A DNA stretch of 64,000 nt from Bacillus sp. es.036 (lineage in GTDB: Bacteria > Bacillota > Bacilli > Bacillales > Guptibacillaceae), in the NCBI RefSeq assembly GCF_002563635.1, contig NZ_PDIZ01000001.1, positions 496,001 to 560,000 on the forward strand. Direction: 5' to 3'. The notes beneath the pieces are model-generated. The model saw nothing but the letters and a program-made list of their open reading frames with translations, did not search any database and was not told the DNA's origin. Positions 16,406 to 23,935 of the stretch are shown here, one piece after another (position 1 is the stretch's first letter; each line of letters starts with the position of its first letter). The translations under genes and the position numbers were made by a program.

Positions 16406-16447
16406 CCTTCGTCTTCATTTTTTTAGTGAATGAGTGGAGGTTATCCA

Positions 16448-16669
16448 TTGCTTAAAGCATTACGCATAAGTTGCGCCATTATGGCGGGTGGATTTGCAGT
16501 AGCTGTTTTAACTGGAAGCATCTTTCTTTTGCCGTTGATGCTCCTTTCACTTGGTCTTTTCATGACGGTAACGGGCTTTGAGGAATTAAATCGTGGTCAA
16601 AGAAGATCAGCGAAACTAACGTTTTGCGTTTCTGCCTTGATTATTTTCGCTGTGTTTCTTACCTTCTAG
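16448..16669 (+). CDS. YczI-like (DUF3953) small membrane protein
   Basis: The likely start is TTG 16448, 8 nt behind GTGGAGG, giving 73 aa (MLKALRISCAIMAGGFAVAV). Three helices; LLPLMLLSLGLFMTVTGFEELNRGQR resembles the DUF3953 signature. Function unknown. Confidence 0.6.
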   Translation: MLKALRISCAIMAGGFAVAVLTGSIFLLPLMLLSLGLFMTVTGFEELNRGQRRSAKLTFCVSALIIFAVFLTF

Positions 16670-16796
16670 GGCTGTTAGTAAGCGTTTTAAAAAAGAAAAC
16701 AGAACTATTGAAGCGTAAGTGGTAGAATGGAGAGAGTTCATAAAAAAACATACATAAGGTTGAGGGAAAGACTTTCCATACTGAAGGGAGCACCAT

Positions 16797-17318
16797 GTGA
16801 AGACGGAGATTGTCCAATTAACAAAACCAACTGCTCAATTTGTGGAAGTCCTGAATCGTTGGGAAAATGATCGGGAATTGATACCGCTTATTCGTCCAAA
16901 TAAAAGTCAGGAGGAATTAGATCGTCGCGAAACCATCACCCTTGAAGGGGTAAGGGATCGCCTGGAATACCAGCAAATTTTCCAGATATTTGTGAATCAT
17001 GAAATAATCGGTGAAATGAATTACATGGTAGACCCTCCGCACCTCTTTAAGCAAGAATCAGGAACGGCGTGGATCGGGATTACAATCGGTGAACCTGAAG
17101 GCAGAGGCAAAGGAATTGGCTTTGAAGCGATCCAATATTTAGAAGAACACATTTACCAACAGGGCTTTAACCGGATAGAGCTTGGTGTGTTTGAGTTTAA
17201 TACAAACGCGTATAAGCTTTATCAAAAGCTTGGTTATGAAGAGATTGGAAGATTAGAAGATTTCACTTACTGGAATGGAAAAATGTGGTCGGATATTCGA
17301 ATGGAAAAGTATTTGTAA
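16797..17318 (+). CDS. RimJ/RimL-type GNAT N-acetyltransferase
   Basis: A 173-aa acetyltransferase starting at GTG 16797 behind AAGGGAG. The acetyl-CoA binding loop is PEGRGKGIGFEAIQYLEEH, and the ending GVFEFNTNAYKLYQKLGYEEIG is typical of the RimJ/RimL class. Substrate unknown. A terminator follows. Confidence 0.87.
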   Translation: MKTEIVQLTKPTAQFVEVLNRWENDRELIPLIRPNKSQEELDRRETITLEGVRDRLEYQQIFQIFVNHEIIGEMNYMVDPPHLFKQESGTAWIGITIGEPEGRGKGIGFEAIQYLEEHIYQQGFNRIELGVFEFNTNAYKLYQKLGYEEIGRLEDFTYWNGKMWSDIRMEKYL

Positions 17319-17323
17319 TGAAC

Positions 17324-17362
17324 AGTGCTGCTTGCCAGAGTTTTGGTTGAGCAGCACTTTTT
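17324..17362. terminator. terminator between converging genes
   Basis: The stem AGTGCTGCT/AGCAGCACT is followed by TTTTT. Confidence 0.8.
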
Positions 17363-17366
17363 ATGT

Positions 17367-17780
17367 TTAGGGTACAAGGTTAAGAGAACTTGAAAGACGA
17401 TAGACGCTCTCTTCTTCAAGAGAAAGAAAGGCGTCGGTTTCGTGATGCTTATCTTTTGGATAATAGCCGAGTATTTTCAGCACTTTATCATCGTTTAAAA
17501 ATAGGACTTTGTAAGAAGGAAGATCCAGGTCGGCACTTTTGGTACTCTCAACGTCTGCTTTTACGAGCGCGTGACGTACTTGATCGATCGTTTCCGTTGA
17601 GGTGATTTCATTAATGAGTTTTCCTTCACGCTCATATTGGTCAGGAGATGGGGACAAGTCACTCACTTTGATAACGTTGATCTGTGTGACTTGATCAAGA
17701 AGCTGAAATTCATCATTTTGACAGCTTAAGAGGAAGAGTAGGAAAGGGAATAAGATGATGCATTTGCGCAATGGGTTCAC
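17367..17780 (-). CDS. small lipoprotein
   Basis: A 137-aa protein with signal peptide MNPLRKCIILFPFLLFLLSC (lipobox LLSC) and a domain of about 115 residues (INVIKVSDLSPSPDQYEREG) that resembles the two-strand/one-helix pattern of many Bacillus hypothetical lipoproteins. Function unknown. Confidence 0.7.
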   Translation of the reverse strand: MNPLRKCIILFPFLLFLLSCQNDEFQLLDQVTQINVIKVSDLSPSPDQYEREGKLINEITSTETIDQVRHALVKADVESTKSADLDLPSYKVLFLNDDKVLKILGYYPKDKHHETDAFLSLEEESVYRLSSSLNLVP

Positions 17781-17794
17781 CTCGATTTAGGATA

Positions 17795-17820
17795 GGGGGG
17801 TCAGGTACGTGCCAGACCCC
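17795..17820. repeat. GTCAGG palindrome, copy 5
   Basis: GGGGTCAGGTACGTGCCAGA followed by CCCC; two bases break the symmetry. Lies between the lipoprotein and SMR genes. Confidence 0.8.
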
Positions 17821-17834
17821 GCCCTACTTAAGAC

Positions 17835-18131
17835 CTATAATAGCATGACGCCAACCATAATGAGCGCGATGGAGAAGAATTTTCTTCTGGTCGCTTTTTC
17901 GTTGAATAAGAGAAGACCCGCAATTGTTGTGCCGGCGATGGAGCCGCCGGACCAAATGGCGTAGGCAAGACCGATTTCGATGGATTGAACAGATAAGGTA
18001 AGAAAGTAGATGCATAGTCCAAAAAGGAAGAATGCAGCTATGCCTGGCATTCTCTTAGTAAATCCGACCGAACGTTTGACAGCGATACTACCAATGATTG
18101 AAAACGCAAGGGCAAGGATCAGGTAAATCAT
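17835..18131 (-). CDS. SMR-family efflux subunit (second of a pair)
   Basis: A 98-aa four-helix protein of the small multidrug resistance family (MIYLILALAFSIIGSIAVKR). Its start overlaps the first SMR gene by 4 nt. The family glutamate in helix 1 (normally E14) is replaced in this subunit, as in asymmetric pairs such as YkkCD, where only one partner carries it. The helix-3 motif AYAIWSGGSIAGTTIAGLLLF is intact. Confidence 0.85.
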   Translation of the reverse strand: MIYLILALAFSIIGSIAVKRSVGFTKRMPGIAAFFLFGLCIYFLTLSVQSIEIGLAYAIWSGGSIAGTTIAGLLLFNEKATRRKFFSIALIMVGVMLL

Positions 18132-18478
18132 GAAATATCCTCTCCTTTTTTCAGATAGCGTGAATTTGTATTTAACCCGATAATTCCTATAACAATAAGG
18201 GATATGGCTAGTAATTTTGTGAGCGATGTGGACTCCTGGAAGAGGAGGATGCCAGCGGCGGCAATGATTACCGTGCCGCCACCTGACCAAAGTGCATTAA
18301 TGATTCCTAGATCATGATCTTTCGTGAGAAAAATATAAAAAAGGAGCGCAATGGCATAACTTAAGATCACGATAACAGTAGGGCCCCAGTTACTAAAGCC
18401 ATCGGTGTATTTCATAAATGTTGCTCCAATCACCTCAAAAAGAATGGCAATTCCGAGCCACATATAAACATTTTTCAT
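18128..18478 (-). CDS. SMR-family efflux subunit (first of a pair)
   Basis: From ATG 18478, 6 nt behind AGGAGG, a 116-aa four-helix SMR protein with the membrane-embedded glutamate in helix 1 (LFEVIGATFMKYTDG) and the NALWSGGGTVIIAAAGILLF motif. With the overlapping downstream subunit it should form a heterodimeric proton-coupled exporter of small cationic compounds. A LysR regulator is transcribed divergently from the same region. Confidence 0.88.
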   Translation of the reverse strand: MKNVYMWLGIAILFEVIGATFMKYTDGFSNWGPTVIVILSYAIALLFYIFLTKDHDLGIINALWSGGGTVIIAAAGILLFQESTSLTKLLAISLIVIGIIGLNTNSRYLKKGEDIS

Positions 18479-18615
18479 TTTCATCCTCCTAGTATTGCTT
18501 CTGATCTATCTCTAGCATAACGTGTGATAGAGTGAGGAAGGTAATATCAAAAAATGATCAATCCATAACTACAGGTTATAATAAAGAGAGTGATTCAAGG
18601 AGGAGGTTAGAGGCT

Positions 18616-19440
18616 ATGCTTCATCAATTAACGGTTTTCCTCAAAATTGCTGAGGAGAGAAGCTTCACACGTGCAGCAAAAGCACTATTCGTTTCGCAGC
18701 CAGCGCTAAGCAAGCAAATGAAGAAACTTGAGGAGGAGCTTGGTTTTCCTCTTTTTAACAGGTCGGTTAAAGGGGTGGAACTAACGCCGAAGGGAAAAGC
18801 ATTTTACGAGGATATCAGGCCGCTTTTTTCACAAATCAATCAAACGGTTGATCGGTATAAGACATTTGATCAGATTCGTTTTGGCTCAACGCCTATTTTG
18901 AGCACTTATTTTTTACCGGGATTTTATAAACAACTACAATATTCCAATGTATACGTGACGGCCATTCACGAGGATAGCCTTGATTTAGTTCCGCTTTTAA
19001 AAGCGCATGAAATTGATGCGGCAGTTGTTCAAAATACACCTGTAATTGAAGGGATGTATTCGACTTTTCTCTTTTCAGAACCATTTGTCGCAGCTGTACC
19101 CGTCTCTCTTTCACTAGCGGTTAAGAAAGAGGTAACGCTAGAAGAATGTTTTAACTACACACAAATTATCCCTCCGACCGGCTACCTATCCGAGCAAGTA
19201 AGAAGGATTTTGAATGATCATTTTATCGAAGCGGACGTGTTAGAAACACACTATCTTGGTATGGGAGGACTCGTTTCACTCGGGATTGGGATTGCTTATT
19301 TGCCGAAAATGATGGCGGATGCGATTGAACAAAAAGGTGTAACGTTTCTTCCGATAAAAGGGGAGCCGCTCCAAAGAGAGATGTATCTCCATACGAGCAG
19401 TCCTGATCTTCTTAAGTTATTATCCCAATCGTTTACTTAG
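18616..19440 (+). CDS. LysR-family transcriptional regulator
   Basis: From ATG 18616 behind AAGGAGGAGG this is a 274-aa LysR regulator: N-terminal helix-turn-helix (LTVFLKIAEERSFTRAAKAL, VSQPALSKQMKKLEEELG) and a periplasmic-binding-type effector domain (FGSTPILSTYFLPGFYKQL). The frame is open further upstream but without a ribosome binding site. The divergent SMR pair is the probable target; the effector is unknown. Confidence 0.85.
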   Translation: MLHQLTVFLKIAEERSFTRAAKALFVSQPALSKQMKKLEEELGFPLFNRSVKGVELTPKGKAFYEDIRPLFSQINQTVDRYKTFDQIRFGSTPILSTYFLPGFYKQLQYSNVYVTAIHEDSLDLVPLLKAHEIDAAVVQNTPVIEGMYSTFLFSEPFVAAVPVSLSLAVKKEVTLEECFNYTQIIPPTGYLSEQVRRILNDHFIEADVLETHYLGMGGLVSLGIGIAYLPKMMADAIEQKGVTFLPIKGEPLQREMYLHTSSPDLLKLLSQSFT

Positions 19441-19442
19441 CT

Positions 19443-21608
19443 TTAACGCTGCAGCGGTAAAGTGATTGTTACAACGGTACCAACACCTTCCGTGCTATCA
19501 AAGTGAATGGTGCCATGGTGTTCATGGATAATTTTATAACAAACCACAAGACCAAGTCCGGTTCCTGTATCTTTGTTTGAGAAAAATGGTTCCCCAAGTC
19601 GTTCTAATCGGTCTTTTGGAATGCCGACACCTTTATCGGCGATTTCGATAAACAAATGGGTATCGGAGTTGCAGGTCGTGATCGAAAGCAGTCCACCATC
19701 CGGCATTGATTCAATCCCATTTTTGATCACATTCATAAGCACCTGAGTGATCTGGTTTTTTTCGCAGTGCATCATAAGGGATGGCGTGTGAAAAACGGTT
19801 CTTATATTAACTTTATTTAATAAAAGTTCAGGATTCATAAGTGAAACGACGTTCCGCGTTAGCGCCATAATATCAATTTGCTGATACGTGACAGCCTGTG
19901 GTCTCGCCAGTGAGAGAAACTCGTTTATAATTCCTTCAATTCGATCCATTTCAGAAAGCATGAGCTCAAGAATTTCATCGTTAATGCGATCCTTGTAAAG
20001 TTGAATGAAGCCTTTGACAGATGTTAATGGGTTGCGAACTTCATGAGCGACGGCGGCTGCTAGCTGGCCAATTGCTGAAAGTTTTTCTGAACGAAGAAGA
20101 AGTTCTTCGGTTTTTTTACGGTCCCGAATATCTCGGGTAATGGCGGACATCGCTGTAACATTTCCTTCGTGATCTTTGATGGGGGAGTAGGTGACGCTTA
20201 CATCGATCTGTGTGCCATCTTTTTTTACTCTTACTGTTTCAAAATCAACAACCTCCTCACCATTAAGGACGGCTTTAGTGATGCGGTTTGCTTCGTCTTT
20301 ATTGTGCTCAGGATAGATGTCATGTAAATAGGTGATCATATCCTCATCGTTGAATCCGTAGAGTTTCTTAAAGGCTGGATTCACCTGAATGATTTCTTTG
20401 TCCAAATTACTAACAGAAATCGCATCGGCGTTATTGGTAAAGATGGATTCGATGAACTCCTGTGTTTCGATAAGTTCTCGTTCGACTTCTTTCCGCTCAG
20501 AAATGTCTCTTCCAATGGCAATAAGATATTTTCGCTTTCCATTGGAATGAAAGGTTGGGGCTTTAATGATTTCGAATGTGGCCATTTCGCCACTTGCGAG
20601 TTCGAGTTGATATTCATAATCGACTTTTGCTTGTTGCTTCCAGGCTAATCGATCAGTATTCGCGTTGTTTTTCAGTAAACGATGGGCATCGATGTTGCTA
20701 CAGTTTAATTCTTCGCACGTTCTCCCTTTGTATTTTCCTTCTTCTATTCCGAAGATTCGTTTAGCGTATGCATTCATTTCAATGATTTTACCGTTCTCAT
20801 CTTTAAAAATAATAAATTCAGGAATGGAATCAATGAGTGAGCGTAATTGTTCCGCCTGATCGAGTGCATCAAGCTGGGCACTTTTGAATTCAGTAATGTC
20901 TTTTACAATTTTATAAGCACCTCGAAATTGTCCGTTCGTATGAATGGGAATGGTTTTGATGAGAAGATGTACACGATTTCCATAAACATCGCTCGCTTCA
21001 ATTTCGTATGGATGATGATCACCGTGGAGTGCTAATTCAAAGTGTCTCTCGATCGTTAATATAGTTTCATACTCAACGACCTTTGCAGGAACGTGTTTAA
21101 GGTCATCAAGAGAATAACCAAGCATTTGATGAAGCGCCTGATTAATGAGCGTTAGTTGCAAGTGTTCATCGACAAAAGCAATCCCATCTGGGTTCTCATC
21201 GATTAAAGAATGGAACTGCTGTTGGAGGTCTTCTGGTGGAATGGATTTCTCTTTTTCTCTTTTTTCTTGCGGGATTTCTTTATCAACGGCTTCTTTATCT
21301 TCAACAATGATGAACGTAGCAAGGTTCTCATCGACTCGAGAGAAACGGATCCTTTCCTTCGTGTAGGGAAGAGGTAGCGAAATAAACTCACCTAACGTCA
21401 CTGTAAACGCCTGATCGAGATAGGATTTTAGTTGATTCTGTTCCATTAGTAGAATGCTTTCGAACGATTGGATGTAATCGATCTCTTCATAAGGTGAAAA
21501 TCTAGAAATCGCGTATTCATTACGATAGACAATACCGCCATTCCGATCAAAAACAATGAGGGGCAAGGGGATGGCATCGTAATGAGCAAAAAAGGAAGCT
21601 GCTATCAT
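19443..21608 (-). CDS. cytosolic multi-PAS sensor histidine kinase (sporulation-kinase type)
   Basis: A 721-aa soluble kinase with a degenerate N-terminal PAS, three clear PAS domains (about residues 130-240, 250-370 and 380-495), a HisKA domain with AAAVAHEVRNPLTSVKGFIQLY, and an ATPase domain (MNVIKNGIESMP, DKGVGIPKDRLERLGEPFFS, GTGLGLVVCYKIIHEH). There is no membrane helix. The layout and the HEVRNPLTxVKG motif are those of KinA/KinE-type kinases that feed Spo0F in the sporulation phosphorelay. No response regulator is adjacent, as expected for an orphan phosphorelay kinase. Confidence 0.87.
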   Translation of the reverse strand: MIAASFFAHYDAIPLPLIVFDRNGGIVYRNEYAISRFSPYEEIDYIQSFESILLMEQNQLKSYLDQAFTVTLGEFISLPLPYTKERIRFSRVDENLATFIIVEDKEAVDKEIPQEKREKEKSIPPEDLQQQFHSLIDENPDGIAFVDEHLQLTLINQALHQMLGYSLDDLKHVPAKVVEYETILTIERHFELALHGDHHPYEIEASDVYGNRVHLLIKTIPIHTNGQFRGAYKIVKDITEFKSAQLDALDQAEQLRSLIDSIPEFIIFKDENGKIIEMNAYAKRIFGIEEGKYKGRTCEELNCSNIDAHRLLKNNANTDRLAWKQQAKVDYEYQLELASGEMATFEIIKAPTFHSNGKRKYLIAIGRDISERKEVERELIETQEFIESIFTNNADAISVSNLDKEIIQVNPAFKKLYGFNDEDMITYLHDIYPEHNKDEANRITKAVLNGEEVVDFETVRVKKDGTQIDVSVTYSPIKDHEGNVTAMSAITRDIRDRKKTEELLLRSEKLSAIGQLAAAVAHEVRNPLTSVKGFIQLYKDRINDEILELMLSEMDRIEGIINEFLSLARPQAVTYQQIDIMALTRNVVSLMNPELLLNKVNIRTVFHTPSLMMHCEKNQITQVLMNVIKNGIESMPDGGLLSITTCNSDTHLFIEIADKGVGIPKDRLERLGEPFFSNKDTGTGLGLVVCYKIIHEHHGTIHFDSTEGVGTVVTITLPLQR

Positions 21609-21708
21609 TCAAGTAACCCTCCAGATCAAGTAATCTATTCATCTAGTATAACAAACGAAAAAGATGAGAGGGGTAAAAAGGGTGGGGGCGCAGTGAGGGG
21701 ATTGCATT

Positions 21709-21738
21709 GAGGGGGTCAGGTTCGTACCTGACCCCCTC
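21709..21738. repeat. GTCAGG palindrome, copy 6
   Basis: A 30-base element with arms GAGGGGGTCAGG/CCTGACCCCCTC and one mismatch at the centre, upstream of the padR promoter. Confidence 0.88.
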
Positions 21739-21767
21739 ACCCTTTCGCAACTATTAAGAAATTCACA

Positions 21768-21796
21768 TTGTTGTATCACACATAATACTGTATGAT
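21768..21796 (+). promoter_or_regulatory. padR promoter
   Basis: TTGTTG, a 17-base spacer, and TATGAT form a sigma-A type promoter. The -10 box overlaps the left arm of the operator at 21785-21828. Confidence 0.65.
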
Positions 21797-21828
21797 ACAT
21801 AGTATAAATGGTGTACGACATACAGTAT
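21785..21828. promoter_or_regulatory. PadR operator
   Basis: The 9-base inverted repeat ATACTGTAT ... ATACAGTAT (21785-21793 and 21820-21828) encloses the promoter -10 region. It fits the ATAC/GTAT half sites of PadR regulators and predicts autorepression. Confidence 0.65.
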
Positions 21829-21844
21829 GAAAGTTGGTGTAGAT

Positions 21845-22189
21845 GTGACGCTGTTACAATCATTAATCACGGAGCTTAGAAGAGGAACGTTAACGCTTGC
21901 AGTACTCAGCCAATTAAGGTCTCCTCAATATGGGTATTCACTTGTTCAGTCGCTTGAAAAGTCAGGAATCTCCATTGAACAGAGCACACTGTATCCACTT
22001 CTTCGCAGATTAGAAAAGCAGGAACTTGTGACGAGCAGTTGGGATACGACGGAAAGCAGACCACGTAAGTATTACGTTTTAAGTGAGTATGGTCGTGACA
22101 TTTTCGAGCAGCTAAAGGCGGAGTGGGAAAAAACGTCAAGCGAGCTAGGGTCCTTATTGAAAGGGGAGGAAGAGCGTGAATCTGATTGA
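21845..22189 (+). CDS. PadR-family transcriptional regulator
   Basis: A PadR winged-helix regulator (LQSLITELRRGTLTLAVLSQ, STLYPLLRRLEKQELVTSSW). The open frame begins at ATG 21827, but that codon lies in the operator arm; GTG 21845 gives the usual family N-terminus and 114 aa. It overlaps the next gene by 14 nt; PadR regulators coupled to HAAS-domain membrane proteins are a common Firmicute arrangement. Confidence 0.87.
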   Translation: MTLLQSLITELRRGTLTLAVLSQLRSPQYGYSLVQSLEKSGISIEQSTLYPLLRRLEKQELVTSSWDTTESRPRKYYVLSEYGRDIFEQLKAEWEKTSSELGSLLKGEEERESD

Positions 22190-23129
22190 GGTTTACATTG
22201 GAGAAGTGACGAGAAGGCTTCCTGAATCCAGTCGAGAAGACATTGCCCTTGAGCTGCGCTCGACAATCGGGGATATGTTGCCAGATAGTCCAACGGAAGA
22301 AGATGTGAAAAGGGTTCTTAATGAACTTGGAAGCCCGGTACAGATGGCAAACGGATTCCGAGATTGGCCAATGTATTTAATCGGTCCACAGTATTTCGAG
22401 CACTATGTTAAATTATTAAAAACTGTGATGCCAATCGCTTTGACCGTCACATTTATCTTGTTTATGACAGCGAATGTTATAGATTACAATGGGACTGAAA
22501 CGATAGGAGCTGTTTTCTTTCATTTACTTGGGGATGCCATTAGTGGTTTATGGAATACCTTCATTCAAACGTTATTCTGGATTACGCTCGTTTTTGTTGT
22601 CTTAGAGCGAACCAATTTGAAGGTGACGGATAGTAGTCATAAGTGGTCTGCAGATGAATTAACGAAAGTTACCACTCCGCCGAAGAAAAAGAAAATTTCC
22701 AAATTTGAACTGTTTAGTGATCTTCTCTTTGCAGCGGTGTGGGCTACGCTATACTATAACGCTGAGCATTTGCTTGGCATCATAAGAAATGGCGAAATCG
22801 ATGTGCCTTTCTTTAACAATGAGGTGCTGCTCTCTTATTGGCCGCTTGTTAGTCTAGCTCTTCTAACAGCGGTGTTGCTTGCGCTGTACAAAATACTTGT
22901 CGGCTATTGGACGAAACGGTTAGCCATTGCGAACGCAGTTCATCATGTCTTTGCAACCGCCGTGATTGTGATCATGCTTTTAAACGATCGTCTCATTCAT
23001 GACGAGTTCACGAAGTTATTATCCCTGTCAGAAACCGTTCAAAACACCTTATTAGCGGCGATTGGACTCTTCTTTGTCATCAGTGCTGGGATCGATATTA
23101 TCAAAGGATTTTGGAAAGCGAAATTGTGA
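22176..23129 (+). CDS. HAAS-domain membrane protein
   Basis: This 317-aa protein starts at GTG 22176 inside the padR gene. Residues 1-70 (EVTRRLPESSREDIALELRS, EEDVKRVLNELGSPVQMANG) are the HAAS helical signalling domain found next to PadR regulators; the rest is about seven membrane helices. It is probably the regulatory target of PadR and may respond to envelope conditions, which is inference. A hairpin terminator follows its stop. Confidence 0.82.
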   Translation: MNLIEVYIGEVTRRLPESSREDIALELRSTIGDMLPDSPTEEDVKRVLNELGSPVQMANGFRDWPMYLIGPQYFEHYVKLLKTVMPIALTVTFILFMTANVIDYNGTETIGAVFFHLLGDAISGLWNTFIQTLFWITLVFVVLERTNLKVTDSSHKWSADELTKVTTPPKKKKISKFELFSDLLFAAVWATLYYNAEHLLGIIRNGEIDVPFFNNEVLLSYWPLVSLALLTAVLLALYKILVGYWTKRLAIANAVHHVFATAVIVIMLLNDRLIHDEFTKLLSLSETVQNTLLAAIGLFFVISAGIDIIKGFWKAKL

Positions 23130-23135
23130 GTTACC

Positions 23136-23168
23136 AAAAGAAGGCTGCCCGTAGAGCAGTCTTCTTTT
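23136..23168 (+). terminator. terminator
   Basis: The stem AAAAGAAGgCTGC/GCAGtCTTCTTTT follows the HAAS gene. Confidence 0.75.
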
Positions 23169-23179
23169 ATTATTCAGAA

Positions 23180-23345
23180 GTTTGGGGTCCGCTATTTGGG
23201 ATTTTGGCAGGGTTTTCAGTAAGCTTTGTTTATGTACCTTTTCAGGCTATTTTCCAGGTAGATACGCCAGTTCATATAACAGGAATAGTCTTTGGCGTCA
23301 TTTAATAGTGTGACGATTACAGCGACAATAATCGGCCCATTGGTA
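23180..23345 (+). pseudogene. remnant of an MFS transporter (C-terminal helices)
   Basis: The translated fragments WGPLFGILAGFSVSFVYVPF, then TPVHITGIVFGVI and, after a frame change near 23303, NSVTITATIIGPLVGRWLS look like the TxxHxxGRVFGxxNS...GPLxGG region of major-facilitator transporters. Nothing before or after belongs to such a gene, so this is a short relic. It runs straight into a TetR relic, as if an intervening piece was deleted. Confidence 0.5.
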
Positions 23346-23369
23346 GGAAGGTGGCTATCACCAGACGAC

Positions 23370-23684
23370 CGCATGGATCCGTTAGCGCCTAGTAATCTGG
23401 AGTTTTTTATTACAGGTCGAAACGATGAACGGAGACGTCAGTATGGCTTGAATCGCTATCACCTTGGGTTACAGTTGTATGAGGAATTAATCAAAGCAGG
23501 ACAGGAATGTGGAGAATTTAGTCAAAAGTACGACAGCAGAATCATTGCGAAGTCAATTGTATCGTTTGTTGATGGGCTTGCCCTCGATCATGCGATTTTA
23601 CCTTAAGAGGAAATTCAATTGAAAGAGCAGTCACTTCTATTTGTCGAATATTTAAAAATGGCGCTTGGAATTGGAGAGAACTAA
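23370..23684 (+). pseudogene. remnant of a TetR-family regulator (ligand-binding half)
   Basis: The frame encodes APSNLEFFITGRNDERRRQY and EELIKAGQECGEFSQKYDSR plus VSFVDGLALDHAILP, which is the C-terminal half of a TetR/AcrR protein. A TAA at 23604 interrupts it and the same frame continues EEIQLKEQSLLFVEYLKMAL to a second stop at 23682-23684. The DNA-binding half is absent. It is probably the decayed regulator of the adjacent transporter relic. Confidence 0.65.
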
Positions 23685-23705
23685 TTAACTGAAAAAATAA
23701 ATTTT

Positions 23706-23738
23706 AAAAGAATCGCAGATTTTGTGATTCTTTTTTTC
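23706..23738 (+). terminator. terminator-like hairpin
   Basis: AAAAGAATC/GATTCTTTTTTT follows the TetR remnant. Confidence 0.65.
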
Positions 23739-23822
23739 ATGCTTATAAACCTTGATATAAAAGGGTTTTTGCTATTTTTTTATCTATGAAATTGGGCGAA
23801 TGGCAATTCTTCAGAAAAATTT

Positions 23823-23836
23823 TTTAAACGTTTTCA
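23823..23836 (+). promoter_or_regulatory. cre-like catabolite repression site
   Basis: TTTAAACGTTTTCA departs from the CcpA consensus TGWAANCGNTNWCA at one conserved position and lies immediately upstream of the permease -35 box, so it could mediate carbon catabolite control. Confidence 0.5.
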
Positions 23837-23865
23837 TTGATTTATGAAATAATAATTCCTATAAT
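23837..23865 (+). promoter_or_regulatory. promoter of the GntP-type permease
   Basis: TTGATT (23837-23842), a 17-base spacer, and TATAAT (23860-23865): a strong sigma-A promoter 70 nt upstream of the start codon. Confidence 0.75.
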
Positions 23866-23935
23866 GAAGAAAGTTGGAAGGGTTTTCAGAGATTCGCTGG
23901 AAATATCCTTTATTTCAGAAGAGGTGGGAGTTATC

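Noticed and set aside
18485-18615. guanidine riboswitch before the SMR pair
   Set aside because: The intergenic space is short and shared with the LysR promoter, and I see no ykkC-type conserved elements.
23111-23305. 64-aa frame overlapping the HAAS gene end
   Set aside because: Its first part covers the terminator hairpin; only the later part makes sense, as a transporter relic.
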